A DNA stretch of 64,000 nucleotides, from contig NC_014297.1 in the NCBI RefSeq assembly GCF_000196895.1, positions 682,001 to 746,000 on the forward strand, in the 5' to 3' direction. Made by a program: the position numbers and the translations under genes. The stretch's first letter is position 1, and each line of letters starts with the position of its first letter. Of this stretch, positions 16,520-24,814 are shown in pieces. Under the pieces are notes generated by a model that had not been told where the DNA came from, did no database searches, and saw only the letters and a program-made list of their open reading frames with translations. The DNA comes from Halalkalicoccus jeotgali B3 (lineage in GTDB: Archaea; Halobacteriota; Halobacteria; Halobacteriales; Halalkalicoccaceae).

Positions 16520-17665
16520 CTATCTGCGATTGGCGACCCGCATCGCGTGGAGGATGACGGCGGCGATACAGGCGAAAAAGCCGCCGAACCAGAACAGGGC
16601 CGACAGCGTCGTAAGGAGAAACGAGAGCGACCCCGTCGCGAGGTAGTCGGCGACGAGCCAGTAGGTGCCACTGACGCCGAAGAGGAGGGACACCAGCCCC
16701 GGGAGCCCGAGACTGAGCAGCGGGTGTGCGTTCTGGACGGTCGTCGAGATGTTGTTGACCAGGTTGTAACCGTGCGAGAACGGGTCGTAGCTGCTCGCGT
16801 TCTCGACGTCGTACCGGACGTCGATGCCGATTTCGTCGATATCGTACCCGCGTTGGTGGGCGTGATAGAGGATGTCCGTGCTGGCGTTCATGTGACTCCC
16901 GATCGCCGCATCCTCGGCCAGCCCCACGATCGCGCGGCGGTTGTACGCCCTGAACCCGCTTTGGGTGTCCGAGATGCGTTTGCTCGGGCGGAACGCGCCG
17001 ATACTCATGTTCGTGAGTGCGTTGACGACGAACAGGCCGGCCCGTCGGTACGGCGGTGCGTTGGTGCTCGCGCCGTCGCCGAACCGACTCCCGATGACGA
17101 TCTCGGTGTCGTTCTCGCGCTGTGCGGCGACGAGCCGCGGGACGTCCGCCGGGTCGTGTTGGTTGTCGGCGTCGAGGATCACGAGGTGGCGTGCCCCCTG
17201 CTGGTCGGCCGCCTGGAACAGCGTCTTGAGCGCGGCTCCGTACCCCCGGTTGTACTCGTGTTGGATGACGCTTGCCCCCGCCTCGCTCGCCACGAGTGCG
17301 GTCTCGTCGCGGCTCCCGTCGTCGACGACGATCACCCGGTCCCCGAACTCGCTGGCCGATTTGACGACGCTTGCGATCGAGTTCGCCTCGTTGTACGCCG
17401 GGATACCGATGACTACCGACGGGGTCCGTTGTAGGGTGGCTCCGGTCGAACTCGACCCCGCAGTGGCGTCGGTTCGCTCGGCGGGGGTGCTCTCGGCGTT
17501 GGCGTACTCGGCCGGCGTGCCCTCGCTCGCTCGCTGGACCAACTCCAACCCGTCGCCCGACCGCCCGGTCAGCGAACCCGTCTCGAACCCCCCGTCAGTC
17601 ACGGCCCGACCACACTCGGAACAGATTCCGCCGAATACGTCTCCAATGACATCTGCGCGACCCAT
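16520..17665 (-). CDS. Dolichol-phosphate-mannose-synthase-like GT2 with CxxC leader
   Basis: A 381-residue transferase. Residues 1-80 are an unusual leader with one CxxC pair (Cys15, Cys18) and a low-complexity Thr/Ser/Ala/Glu stretch. The GT2 domain starts near 82 (VVIGIPAYNEA), with VVDDGS, LDADNQHDP (metal-binding DxD type) and DTQSGFRAYN. Two or three hydrophobic segments at 310-375 anchor it. Such enzymes load sugars onto polyprenyl phosphate at the start of glycan assembly. It is the first gene of the minus-strand deacetylase/kinase/flippase series. The leader resembles half of a zinc ribbon. Confidence 0.85.
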   Translation of the reverse strand: MGRADVIGDVFGGICSECGRAVTDGGFETGSLTGRSGDGLELVQRASEGTPAEYANAESTPAERTDATAGSSSTGATLQRTPSVVIGIPAYNEANSIASVVKSASEFGDRVIVVDDGSRDETALVASEAGASVIQHEYNRGYGAALKTLFQAADQQGARHLVILDADNQHDPADVPRLVAAQRENDTEIVIGSRFGDGASTNAPPYRRAGLFVVNALTNMSIGAFRPSKRISDTQSGFRAYNRRAIVGLAEDAAIGSHMNASTDILYHAHQRGYDIDEIGIDVRYDVENASSYDPFSHGYNLVNNISTTVQNAHPLLSLGLPGLVSLLFGVSGTYWLVADYLATGSLSFLLTTLSALFWFGGFFACIAAVILHAMRVANRR

Positions 17666-17780
17666 CAGGAAAGTATCAATATCGGTGGAGACTGAACCGT
17701 TGCCTTCGACCTCGTTTCGCGTTTTCGTCCCGGTCGCGTTCGCCCTCGAAACCCCGCGCCGATCGCGATCGGACTATCGA

Positions 17781-17796
17781 CCTTCGATATCGAAGG
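17781..17796. promoter_or_regulatory. Perfect 16-bp palindrome between GT2 and bat-type regulator genes
   Basis: CCTTCGATATCGAAGG equals its reverse complement. It lies in the 230-base divergent intergenic region, 100 bases before the regulator start and 116 before the GT2 start. A shorter palindrome, GATCGCGATC, is 20 bases to the left. A dimeric regulator site is plausible. Confidence 0.5.
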
Positions 17797-17895
17797 ATGA
17801 CGGTGCTTTTTTAGCCGGGTCGGTCGATATCGGTATGTCCAGTAGTCCACATCGCCCGTGGTTCGCGCTACGGGGACACCTACTCACCCACACCT

Positions 17896-18549
17896 ATGAC
17901 CATCATCGCGGACATCACTCTTCCATCGGCGACGTTTCCGCTCGGACGCGTACTGCAGTCCTTCCCGGACGCCACGATGGACCTCGAGCGCGTCGTTCCC
18001 CTCCGAGAGTCGCTCATGCCGTTTATCTGGATCGAGGACGACGACACCGAAGCCCTCGAGTCGTCGCTGCGCGCTCACTCGCGGATCGAGGACGTCGAGG
18101 TCCTCATGACGGCCGACGCCGAGACGCTGTTCAGGATCGACTGGTCGCCGTCGTCCGACGGGCTCACCGAGGCGCTGATCGAGACGGAGGCGACGGTCCT
18201 CGAGGCCCGCGGTACCGCCGATAACTGGGACTTCCGACTGCGATTCTCGGCCCACGAGGACCTCTCGGCGTTCAACGTCGCGCTCACCGAGTCCGGGATT
18301 CCCGTCACGCTCCGACGGATCTACCACCCGCCCCTCGAGGGAGCGTCCTCGCCGATGTCCCCGGTCCAACGGGAGACGCTGCTGGCGGCGTATCGCAACG
18401 GATACTATCAGGTCCCGAGGCGAATCAGCCAGACCGAACTCGCCGAGCGACTCGAGATCAGCGACAGCGCGCTCTCCCAGCGGATCAGGCGTGCGGTCTC
18501 CACTCTCATCGAGCGGGAAGTCCTGGCCGAGGACGACCCGCTTCGCTGA
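17896..18549 (+). CDS. Bat-type (HTH_10) transcriptional regulator
   Basis: The 217-residue protein has an N-terminal sensing region of the bacterio-opsin-activator type (residues ~1-155: FPLGRVL, LMPFIWIEDDD, LFRIDW) and a C-terminal HTH_10 domain (about 160-215: SPVQRETLLAAYRNGYY, then ELAERLEISDSALSQRIRR). It likely binds DNA as a one-component or downstream regulator. It is convergent with the response regulator gene and divergent from the glycan GT2 gene, so it may control the glycan operon. The ligand is unknown. Confidence 0.88.
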   Translation: MTIIADITLPSATFPLGRVLQSFPDATMDLERVVPLRESLMPFIWIEDDDTEALESSLRAHSRIEDVEVLMTADAETLFRIDWSPSSDGLTEALIETEATVLEARGTADNWDFRLRFSAHEDLSAFNVALTESGIPVTLRRIYHPPLEGASSPMSPVQRETLLAAYRNGYYQVPRRISQTELAERLEISDSALSQRIRRAVSTLIEREVLAEDDPLR

Positions 18550-18561
18550 TCCGTCCACGTC

Positions 18562-18999
18562 TCAGCGCTCGAAGTCGAGGTCGTCCTCGAGGCGACGGCG
18601 CTCACGATACTTCCCGACGGCGGTACGTATCTGGTCGGCCAGCGTCTCGTAACGGTCGGGGACGTCCTTCTCGATGTAGTCGGTCACCCCCTTCGATCTG
18701 GCGTCGTCGGCGACCGCAGGCGTCCCCCGGCCGGTAAACAGGATAAAGGGGAGGTCGGGGAACTGCTCGCGTACCATCTCGAAGAACGTGAGGCCGTCTA
18801 TCTCGGGCATCTTGTAGTCGCTGACGACACAATCGATGGAGTGGTCCTCGACGTGTTCGAGGCCGCCCTCGGCGTCCGCGACCGTCTCGACCGAAAAACG
18901 TTCGTCGAGCTGTTCGAGCCGTATCGCCGTGAGGTCCGCGCTATCCAGCTCGTCGTCGACACAGAGGACCGAGACCGGCGCCGATAGCTCGTCGTTCAT
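18562..18999 (-). CDS. Single-domain response regulator (receiver)
   Basis: The 145-residue protein is a CheY-like receiver: acidic pair Asp15/Asp16, phospho-acceptor Asp61 (VVSDYKMP), Thr89 (FTGRG) and Lys111 (EKD). After residue 120 there is only a short helical tail, so it has no output domain. It is head-to-head with the histidine kinase across 135 AT-rich bases and probably receives phosphate from it or from a distant kinase. Confidence 0.9.
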   Translation of the reverse strand: MNDELSAPVSVLCVDDELDSADLTAIRLEQLDERFSVETVADAEGGLEHVEDHSIDCVVSDYKMPEIDGLTFFEMVREQFPDLPFILFTGRGTPAVADDARSKGVTDYIEKDVPDRYETLADQIRTAVGKYRERRRLEDDLDFER

Positions 19000-19100
19000 G
19001 CCTCTACCATCTCTTACATGAACAAAAAATAAGTGATTCTCTCCTATTGATTGAATGATGAGATTATCCTCATATCAGTAAACCTCCCTATATTATCAAA

Positions 19101-19117
19101 AGTTAGATATATTTATG
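19101..19117 (+). promoter_or_regulatory. TATA box of the histidine kinase gene
   Basis: AGTTAGATATATTTATG is centred about 25 bases upstream of the ATG at 19135, matching a leaderless archaeal promoter. Confidence 0.5.
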
Positions 19118-19134
19118 ACACCTTGACTCCATGG

Positions 19135-20700
19135 ATGGTAGAGAGTATGCGTATCCAGTGTTTCGCCGGGGAATCGGCGACCGCGGGGATCCGGACCGCG
19201 CTCGAAGCGGCCGACGGAACCGTCAGCGTCGTGGCGGCGGGACCGTCCGCGGGCGTCTCGGTCCCGATCGACGGGGTGCTCTACGATCACTCGACTCGTG
19301 GGCGCGAGGCGTTCGGGGCCGTTCGAGGGCTGTTGGCCCACTCGCCGTGGCTCCCGGTCGTCGTGGCCGTCGGAAGCGACACGGAGGTCGCGTCGCTCCC
19401 GTTCGAACGGGCGGCCGAGGCGCGGATCGCCCCCTCGACGATCCGCGAGACTCCGGAGCGAGTCCTCTCGGCGTTCCGCCGCGCCCACGAGCGCCTCCAG
19501 TCGAATCCCGCCGACGGTACGTCCCGGTCCCCGCCGACGCCGGCCGATGGAGACGATCCCGTCGCCGGAACCCGACTGGAGGTGCTGGGTGCGATCGACA
19601 CCGATCTACTACGCGCGCGAACCCCCGAGGAGGTCGCGCAGGTCGCCGGCCAGGCCGTCCGGGCGGGCCTCGGCGATCCGGTCGTCGGGGTTTGGCTCTC
19701 CGATCCCGACGGCGACGTCCTGCGACCCTGCCGAGCGACCGCCGAACGGGCCGATTTCGATGCCCCCGTCATCGAGCGTGACTCGGGGGCCCTCTGGCGT
19801 GCCCACGACACCGACGACCTCCTGAGGAGGACGCCCCCGTTCGACGGCGACCCGTTCGAGAGGGCCATTGGGGTCGAACGCGAACTCCTCGTGCCCCTGG
19901 ACGGGTACGGGGTGCTCGTCGTCGGTTCGACGGACTCGGCGGCGTTCTCAGCCGACGAGACGGCGTTCGTGAGGGCGCTTCGGGGGACGGTTTCGGGTGC
20001 GCTTGGACGCCTCTTCCGGGATCGGCGCCTCTATGCGTCCCACCGGGAGGTCGGGGCCAAGAACCGACGGCTGGAACTGCTCGCGGAGGTCCTCTCGCAC
20101 GATCTCACAAACCCGCTGATGGTCGCGCGGGAGTACGCCGTCCTCGCCTACGAGACCGACAGCGAGGAGTATCTCACGCGCTCGGACGACGCCATAGAGC
20201 GTGCACGATCCCTCTCGAACGGTCTCTTCGGTCTCGCCCTCGCGGGTCGGGGCCCGGTCACGGTCGAGGACGTCCCGATCGCGAGCCTCGCGGAAGACGT
20301 GTGGGCCGCGACCGAGACGGGGGCGGGGACCCTCGTCGTCGACGCCGGGCGCGTCGTTCGCGGGGATCCGCGACTGATCGGGCGTCTCCTCGAACACGCC
20401 TTCGAGAACGCCCTCGAACACGGGCCACCCGACGTGACCGTCCGCCTCGACGACGACGAATCGGGGCTCGCCATCGAGGACGACGGCCCCGGGATCCCCC
20501 CCGACCGGCGCGCGGCGGTCCTGTCCGATCCCGCCGACCCCGACGAGCCGATCCGCGCCGGCTTCCGAATCATCCGGGACGTCGCGACGGCCCACGGCTG
20601 GGGTCTGGCCCTCGAAGAGGCCGACTCCGGCGGCCTGCGTCTTTCCATCACGACGGACCGACCTCCCTCCAAACGTGATACATCCACAATAGATGACTAG
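19135..20700 (+). CDS. Histidine kinase with degenerate receiver-like and GAF domains
   Basis: The start at 19135 (ATG) fits a TATA box centred near 19110; ATG at 19147 is possible. The ~521-residue soluble protein has an N-terminal receiver-like fold (about 5-115) lacking the conserved Lys, a GAF-like domain (145-295), the HisKA H-box LSHDLTNP (His322), and an ATPase domain with ALEHG (Asn425) and DDGPG (449-453). The G2 box is poor (GFRIIRD). No membrane helices, so it senses a cytoplasmic signal. It is divergent from the receiver gene at 18562 and likely forms a phosphorelay with it. Confidence 0.85.
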   Translation: MVESMRIQCFAGESATAGIRTALEAADGTVSVVAAGPSAGVSVPIDGVLYDHSTRGREAFGAVRGLLAHSPWLPVVVAVGSDTEVASLPFERAAEARIAPSTIRETPERVLSAFRRAHERLQSNPADGTSRSPPTPADGDDPVAGTRLEVLGAIDTDLLRARTPEEVAQVAGQAVRAGLGDPVVGVWLSDPDGDVLRPCRATAERADFDAPVIERDSGALWRAHDTDDLLRRTPPFDGDPFERAIGVERELLVPLDGYGVLVVGSTDSAAFSADETAFVRALRGTVSGALGRLFRDRRLYASHREVGAKNRRLELLAEVLSHDLTNPLMVAREYAVLAYETDSEEYLTRSDDAIERARSLSNGLFGLALAGRGPVTVEDVPIASLAEDVWAATETGAGTLVVDAGRVVRGDPRLIGRLLEHAFENALEHGPPDVTVRLDDDESGLAIEDDGPGIPPDRRAAVLSDPADPDEPIRAGFRIIRDVATAHGWGLALEEADSGGLRLSITTDRPPSKRDTSTIDD

Positions 20701-20730
20701 GTTGACGTGGCTCTCGGTTCATCGTCTGGT

Positions 20731-21528
20731 ATGGTTGATGCGACCATCGACGTGATCGATCGCGGCGGGCTCTTGTGCGACCAGAACTACATGCTCGAGG
20801 GGAACACGCTCGCCAGCCACGACGAGCCCGATCCCGAGCCGGAGTACGCCGAGATCCCGGTCTACAACCTGGTGATCGACCACCCCGAGGGGACGATCCT
20901 CTGGGACACCGGCAACCACGAGGACGCCCTCGAGGGCCACTGGCCCGAGGGCCTGAAACAGGCGTTTTACCCCCACGACGCCGACGAACACGACCTCGAA
21001 ACCGATCTAGGGAGTGCGGGCTACTCGCTCGACGACATCGATTACGTCTTCCAGACCCACCTGCATCTGGATCACGCCGGCGGGCTCCATCACTTCGACG
21101 GGACCGACGTGCCGGTGTTCGCCCACAAAAAGGAGATCGAGTTCGCCTACTACAGCGCGAAGACCGACGAGGGAAGCGCCGCCTACATACTGGGGGACTT
21201 CGATCACGATCTGAACTGGCGGGTGCTCCATCGGGACCGCGAGACGCATTTCGAGGACGTCGAGTTCGTCCGCCTTCCGGGGCACACCCCCGGGCTGACC
21301 GGGACGGTGATCCACCTCGGGGGCGAGACACTGATCTTCGCCGGCGACGAGATCTACCGCGCGGAGAACTACGAGGAGGAAGTCCCGCTGGGGGCGGGCT
21401 TGCTGTGGAGTCACCGCCACTGGTTCGAGACCCTTCAGGAGATCAAAGAACTCGAACGCCGCCACGACGCGACCGTCGTCTACGGGCACGACCCCGAGCA
21501 GTACGCGGCGCTCTCGGGGTGGTCCTAG
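20731..21528 (+). CDS. N-acyl homoserine lactonase-like metallo-beta-lactamase hydrolase
   Basis: A 265-residue metallo-beta-lactamase-fold enzyme of the AHL-lactonase-like group. Metal ligands are in THLHLDHAG (His110, His112, Asp114, His115), LPGHTPG, FAGDEIY and a final YGHDP. The long N-terminal cap (DQNYMLEGNTLASHD) is typical. The start is ATG at 20731, 30 bases after the kinase stop. Its stop TAG overlaps the GTG of the following iron alcohol dehydrogenase (TAGTG), so the two are translationally coupled. Substrate is unknown; a lactone or thioester feeding the dehydrogenase is a guess. Confidence 0.85.
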   Translation: MVDATIDVIDRGGLLCDQNYMLEGNTLASHDEPDPEPEYAEIPVYNLVIDHPEGTILWDTGNHEDALEGHWPEGLKQAFYPHDADEHDLETDLGSAGYSLDDIDYVFQTHLHLDHAGGLHHFDGTDVPVFAHKKEIEFAYYSAKTDEGSAAYILGDFDHDLNWRVLHRDRETHFEDVEFVRLPGHTPGLTGTVIHLGGETLIFAGDEIYRAENYEEEVPLGAGLLWSHRHWFETLQEIKELERRHDATVVYGHDPEQYAALSGWS

Positions 21529-22835
21529 TGGGCTATGAGCGCTCGATTTCCGCACCCGAGCACGCCCAGACCCCCGAAACGGTCTGGAAACTCGAGATGC
21601 CTCGAATTCGCTTCGGCCGCGACGCGGTCGAGGAACTGGACTTCCAGTTCGAGGACTTGGGCGTCGAACCCGGCTCCCATGGGTTGCTCGTCACCGACGA
21701 GACCCTCCTCGGGCTGGGGCACGCCGAACGCGTCCGCGAGCAACTCGGCGAGTACGAACTCGACGTCTACGACGGCGTCGAGCGCGAGCCCTCCATCGCG
21801 GCCATAGAGGACTGCATCTCTTTCGTCCGCGACGAACGCGGCGAGGCGGGCTACGACTTCTACGTCGGCCTCGGCGGGGGGAGCTGCATCGACACCGCCA
21901 AGACCACCCGGGCGGTGATCGCCAACGGCGGCCAGCCCCTCGATTACGTCGCCGAACCGACGGGAAAGGGAGAATCGATCACCGAGTCGGGCCCGCCGTT
22001 AGTCCTCATGCCGACCACGGCGGGCACCGGTGCAGAGATCTCGCCGGTGGCGATCCTCTCGGTGGAGGAAAAGGGGATCAAGGAGGGGATCTCGAGCGAT
22101 CACATCCGGGCCGACGCCGCCGTCCTCGATCCGACGCTGACGACGACCCTCCCGCCCGAACAGACCGCCAAAACCGCGATGGACGCGCTGGGCCACGCAA
22201 TCGAGGGGTACACGACCCACTCGTACGACAGCCTGCTTCGCGCGGAGGATCCCGCGACCCGCCCCGTCTACGCAGGTCGTACCCCCGTCACGGAGATGTT
22301 CAGCGAGAAGGCCATTCACCTCCTCTCCTCGAACGTCCGGCGGGCGGTCCACAACGGCGACGACCTCGAGGCCCGCGAGAACATGCTTCAGGGGGCGCTC
22401 ATGGGAGCGATCTCCGGGCTGACAGCCGGTGCGACCCTCTGTCACGCGATGGCCTATCCGGTAGGTAATCGCTATCACACCTACCACGGCGAGACGATCG
22501 CCGCGCTCACGCCCGCCAGCACGCTTGGATACAACGCCGCGAGCGATCCCGAGCGATTTGCCGACCTCGCTCAACTGTTCGGCGTCGACACCACCGGGCT
22601 GAACACCCGCGAGGCCGCAGACGCGCTGAAAGAGGAGTACATACAGCTCCAGCGCGACCTGAACGTCATTCCGAGCGGGCTGGCCGAACTCGCGGGGATC
22701 GATGAGGACGACATCGGGTGGCTCGCGACCCAGACCGTCGAGACCCAACAACGCCTGCTGCGGTGTAACCCCCGGCCCGTCACCGAGGCGGACGTCGAGG
22801 GGATCTTCCGGGAGGCGCTGTACAACTGGGAGTGA
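21528..22835 (+). CDS. Iron-containing alcohol dehydrogenase (HOT-like)
   Basis: The 435-residue protein starts at the GTG overlapping the preceding stop codon. It has the NAD(P)-binding GGGSCIDTAK (residues 116-125), MPTTAGTGAEIS and the metal-binding region DALGHAIEGYT with later His residues (CHAMAY, YHTYHGET). The stretch ARPVYAGRTPVTE-like and the length resemble hydroxyacid-oxoacid transhydrogenases more than short alcohol dehydrogenases. It reduces or oxidises a hydroxy acid or alcohol with NAD(P). The 30-residue N-terminal extension before IRFG is longer than usual. Confidence 0.88.
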   Translation: MGYERSISAPEHAQTPETVWKLEMPRIRFGRDAVEELDFQFEDLGVEPGSHGLLVTDETLLGLGHAERVREQLGEYELDVYDGVEREPSIAAIEDCISFVRDERGEAGYDFYVGLGGGSCIDTAKTTRAVIANGGQPLDYVAEPTGKGESITESGPPLVLMPTTAGTGAEISPVAILSVEEKGIKEGISSDHIRADAAVLDPTLTTTLPPEQTAKTAMDALGHAIEGYTTHSYDSLLRAEDPATRPVYAGRTPVTEMFSEKAIHLLSSNVRRAVHNGDDLEARENMLQGALMGAISGLTAGATLCHAMAYPVGNRYHTYHGETIAALTPASTLGYNAASDPERFADLAQLFGVDTTGLNTREAADALKEEYIQLQRDLNVIPSGLAELAGIDEDDIGWLATQTVETQQRLLRCNPRPVTEADVEGIFREALYNWE

Positions 22836-22924
22836 ACCGCCCCGCGTCCGCCGTTGCCGTCCCGCCCTGATTTCGCGCTCGAATGTCAATAAACTGACTA
22901 AGTGTCTAGTATAATCTACGAAGT

Positions 22925-22942
22925 CGCAAATTATTTAAAATC
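22925..22942 (+). promoter_or_regulatory. TATA-box region of the aglF-like gene
   Basis: GCAAATTATTTAAAATCT lies about 25-35 bases upstream of the ATG at 22964, consistent with a leaderless or short-leader transcript. Confidence 0.45.
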
Positions 22943-22963
22943 TGGATATCGTCTGTCAATACG

Positions 22964-23701
22964 ATGAAGGCCGTTGTACTCGCCGCGGGGAAGGGGACGC
23001 GTCTGCGACCGCTCACCGAGGACAAACCGAAGGCGATGGTCGAGGTCGACGACAAGCCGCTGGTCGCCCACTGTTTCGACCGGCTGGCCGAACTCGGCGC
23101 CGAGGAGTTCGTCGTCGTCGTCGGCCATATGAAAGAACACATCATCGAGCACTTCGGTGACTCCTACCGGGACATCCCGATCACCTACGCCCACCAGCGC
23201 GAGCAGTTGGGGCTGGCCCACGCGTTGCTGTGTGTCGAAGAGCACATCGACGACGACTTCATGCTGATGCTCGGGGACAACGTGTTCAACGCGAACCTCA
23301 CGGACGTGGTCCGGCGCCAACGCGAAGAGCGGGCTGACGCCGCCTTCCTCGTCGAGGAAGTTCCCTACGAGGAGGCCGGCCGGTACGGGGTCTGTGATAC
23401 GAACCACTACGGCGAGATCACCGAGGTCATCGAGAAGCCCGACGACCCGCCGACCAACCTCGTGATGACCGGCTTTTACACTTTCTCGCCGGCGATCTTC
23501 CACGCCTGCCAGCTCGTCCAGCCCTCGAATCGCGGCGAGTACGAGATCAGCGAGGCGATCGACCTCCTCATTCGGTCGGGCCGGACCATCGACGCGATCG
23601 GGCTCGACGGCTGGCGGATCGACGTCGGCTACCCCGAGGACCGCGACGAAGCGGAACGACGGCTGCGCGAAGGGATCGAAGCACTGGCCGGGGCCGACTG
23701 A
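22964..23701 (+). CDS. aglF: Glucose-1-phosphate uridylyltransferase-like nucleotidyltransferase
   Basis: The 245-residue protein matches the haloarchaeal AglF type: GKGTRLRPLTEDKPKAM at 9-25 (nucleotide-binding signature), MLGDN near 105 (metal-binding Asp) and VIEKPDDPP. It transfers UMP to a sugar-1-phosphate to give UDP-glucose (or another UDP/dTDP sugar), which would feed the N-glycosylation or exopolysaccharide genes upstream. Length equals that of the Haloferax protein, as I recall it. It stands alone between the alcohol dehydrogenase and a CBS protein. The nucleotide and sugar are inferred from family likeness. Confidence 0.82.
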   Translation: MKAVVLAAGKGTRLRPLTEDKPKAMVEVDDKPLVAHCFDRLAELGAEEFVVVVGHMKEHIIEHFGDSYRDIPITYAHQREQLGLAHALLCVEEHIDDDFMLMLGDNVFNANLTDVVRRQREERADAAFLVEEVPYEEAGRYGVCDTNHYGEITEVIEKPDDPPTNLVMTGFYTFSPAIFHACQLVQPSNRGEYEISEAIDLLIRSGRTIDAIGLDGWRIDVGYPEDRDEAERRLREGIEALAGAD

Positions 23702-23806
23702 CGCGAACCCCGCGACCGTCCCCGTTCCTGTCATTCCTCTAATTGTACTAGGTCGTATAATCCATATCTACGATAGACTCAGGGGATGTGATGGATATTC
23801 TCACGC

Positions 23807-24259
23807 ATGATCGAACTCACCGTCGATACGGTGCTGACCCGATCCGACCGCGTTCTCGCCCCGTCGACACCGATCGAAGAAGCCGCCCAGACCCTCCGCG
23901 ATCCGGAGGTATCGGCGCTGGTCGTCTTCGAGGACGACGCCCTGGTCGGGATCGTCACCGAGTCGGATTTCGTCGCCTGCATCGCCGAAGCCTCGCGTCC
24001 CGCCCGGACCGAGGCCCTCATGTCCTCGCCCGTCATCACCGTCACGCCCGACACCTCGGTGACGGCCGCCGGCGCCCTCATGCGCGAGCGGGGCGTCAGA
24101 CACTTGGCGGTCGTCGACGGAGAGGGTATCTACTGCGGTCTCCTCTCAGCGGCGACCCTCGCGCTGTACCTCTCGCCACACAGCCTCGATATCGACTGGA
24201 ACGGCGACCCGTTACGACTCGATGTCGCCGACGACTCGCCGCTACCGGCCGACGAGTAG
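23807..24259 (+). CDS. Two-CBS-domain protein
   Basis: A 150-residue protein made of a tandem CBS pair: the first around 8-58 (STPIEEAAQTLRDPEVSALVVFEDD, VGIVTESDFV) and the second around 68-125 (VTPDTSVTAAGALM, HLAVVDGEGI). CBS pairs bind adenosine nucleotides or SAM and sense energy state. No fused enzyme domain is present, so a regulatory role with an unknown partner is likely. The ending is acidic. Confidence 0.88.
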   Translation: MIELTVDTVLTRSDRVLAPSTPIEEAAQTLRDPEVSALVVFEDDALVGIVTESDFVACIAEASRPARTEALMSSPVITVTPDTSVTAAGALMRERGVRHLAVVDGEGIYCGLLSAATLALYLSPHSLDIDWNGDPLRLDVADDSPLPADE

Positions 24260-24320
24260 CGACTCGTCGGGGGATCATCCATCATTTAATATCCCGGCAC
24301 AGGTAGGGGGAGGTTTCCGT

Positions 24321-24707
24321 ATGTCGGGCCCCGAATGGGAGGACATGGCGCCGCTTCGAAACGCGAATGCGAGTCGGTCCGTCGGCGCGCGCGCGAACAC
24401 CCGTCGGTGGTACGCGCTCCGCTATCTGCGGACCTGCCGGTATCCGGTGACGATCCCGGAGGTAGGCGAGTACGTCGCCCCCCGTGTCGGGCTCGGAACC
24501 GAGAGCGCCGAGAACGCGCTCCGGACCCGCGACGTTCCCGCCCTCGGGGCGTGTGGTGCGATCGAGTACGACCGCGAATCGGGGCTGGTCTGTCTCGACG
24601 GCCGGCTTTCGTTCGCCGACCGCGTCCGGCGGGCCATCGCCGCCGACGCGCTCACCCACCTCAGACCGCCCCGGCTCACGCGCAATCAGGACGGCGTCTT
24701 CTACTGA
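24321..24707 (+). CDS. Small DUF7344-like winged-helix protein
   Basis: I chose the ATG at 24321, with an AGGGGGAGG motif 10-17 bases upstream. The 128-residue protein has a helix-turn-helix-like core (NTRRWYALRYLRT, then VTIPEVGEYVAPR) typical of haloarchaeal DUF7344 proteins, which are thought to be DNA-binding. The second half (ALGACGAIEYD, LVCLDGRLSF) may form the wing. No partner gene is obvious; it is 62 bases downstream of the CBS protein. Confidence 0.65.
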   Translation: MSGPEWEDMAPLRNANASRSVGARANTRRWYALRYLRTCRYPVTIPEVGEYVAPRVGLGTESAENALRTRDVPALGACGAIEYDRESGLVCLDGRLSFADRVRRAIAADALTHLRPPRLTRNQDGVFY

Positions 24708-24814
24708 AGACCGAACTCGGACGGGCGTGATCGACCCCGTAGCCCGACCGGCAGGTCGATGGATCCGAAGGCGCCGTCCCCGCGGACCGGCGACGGTCTC
24801 GTCCGTTTCCCCGT

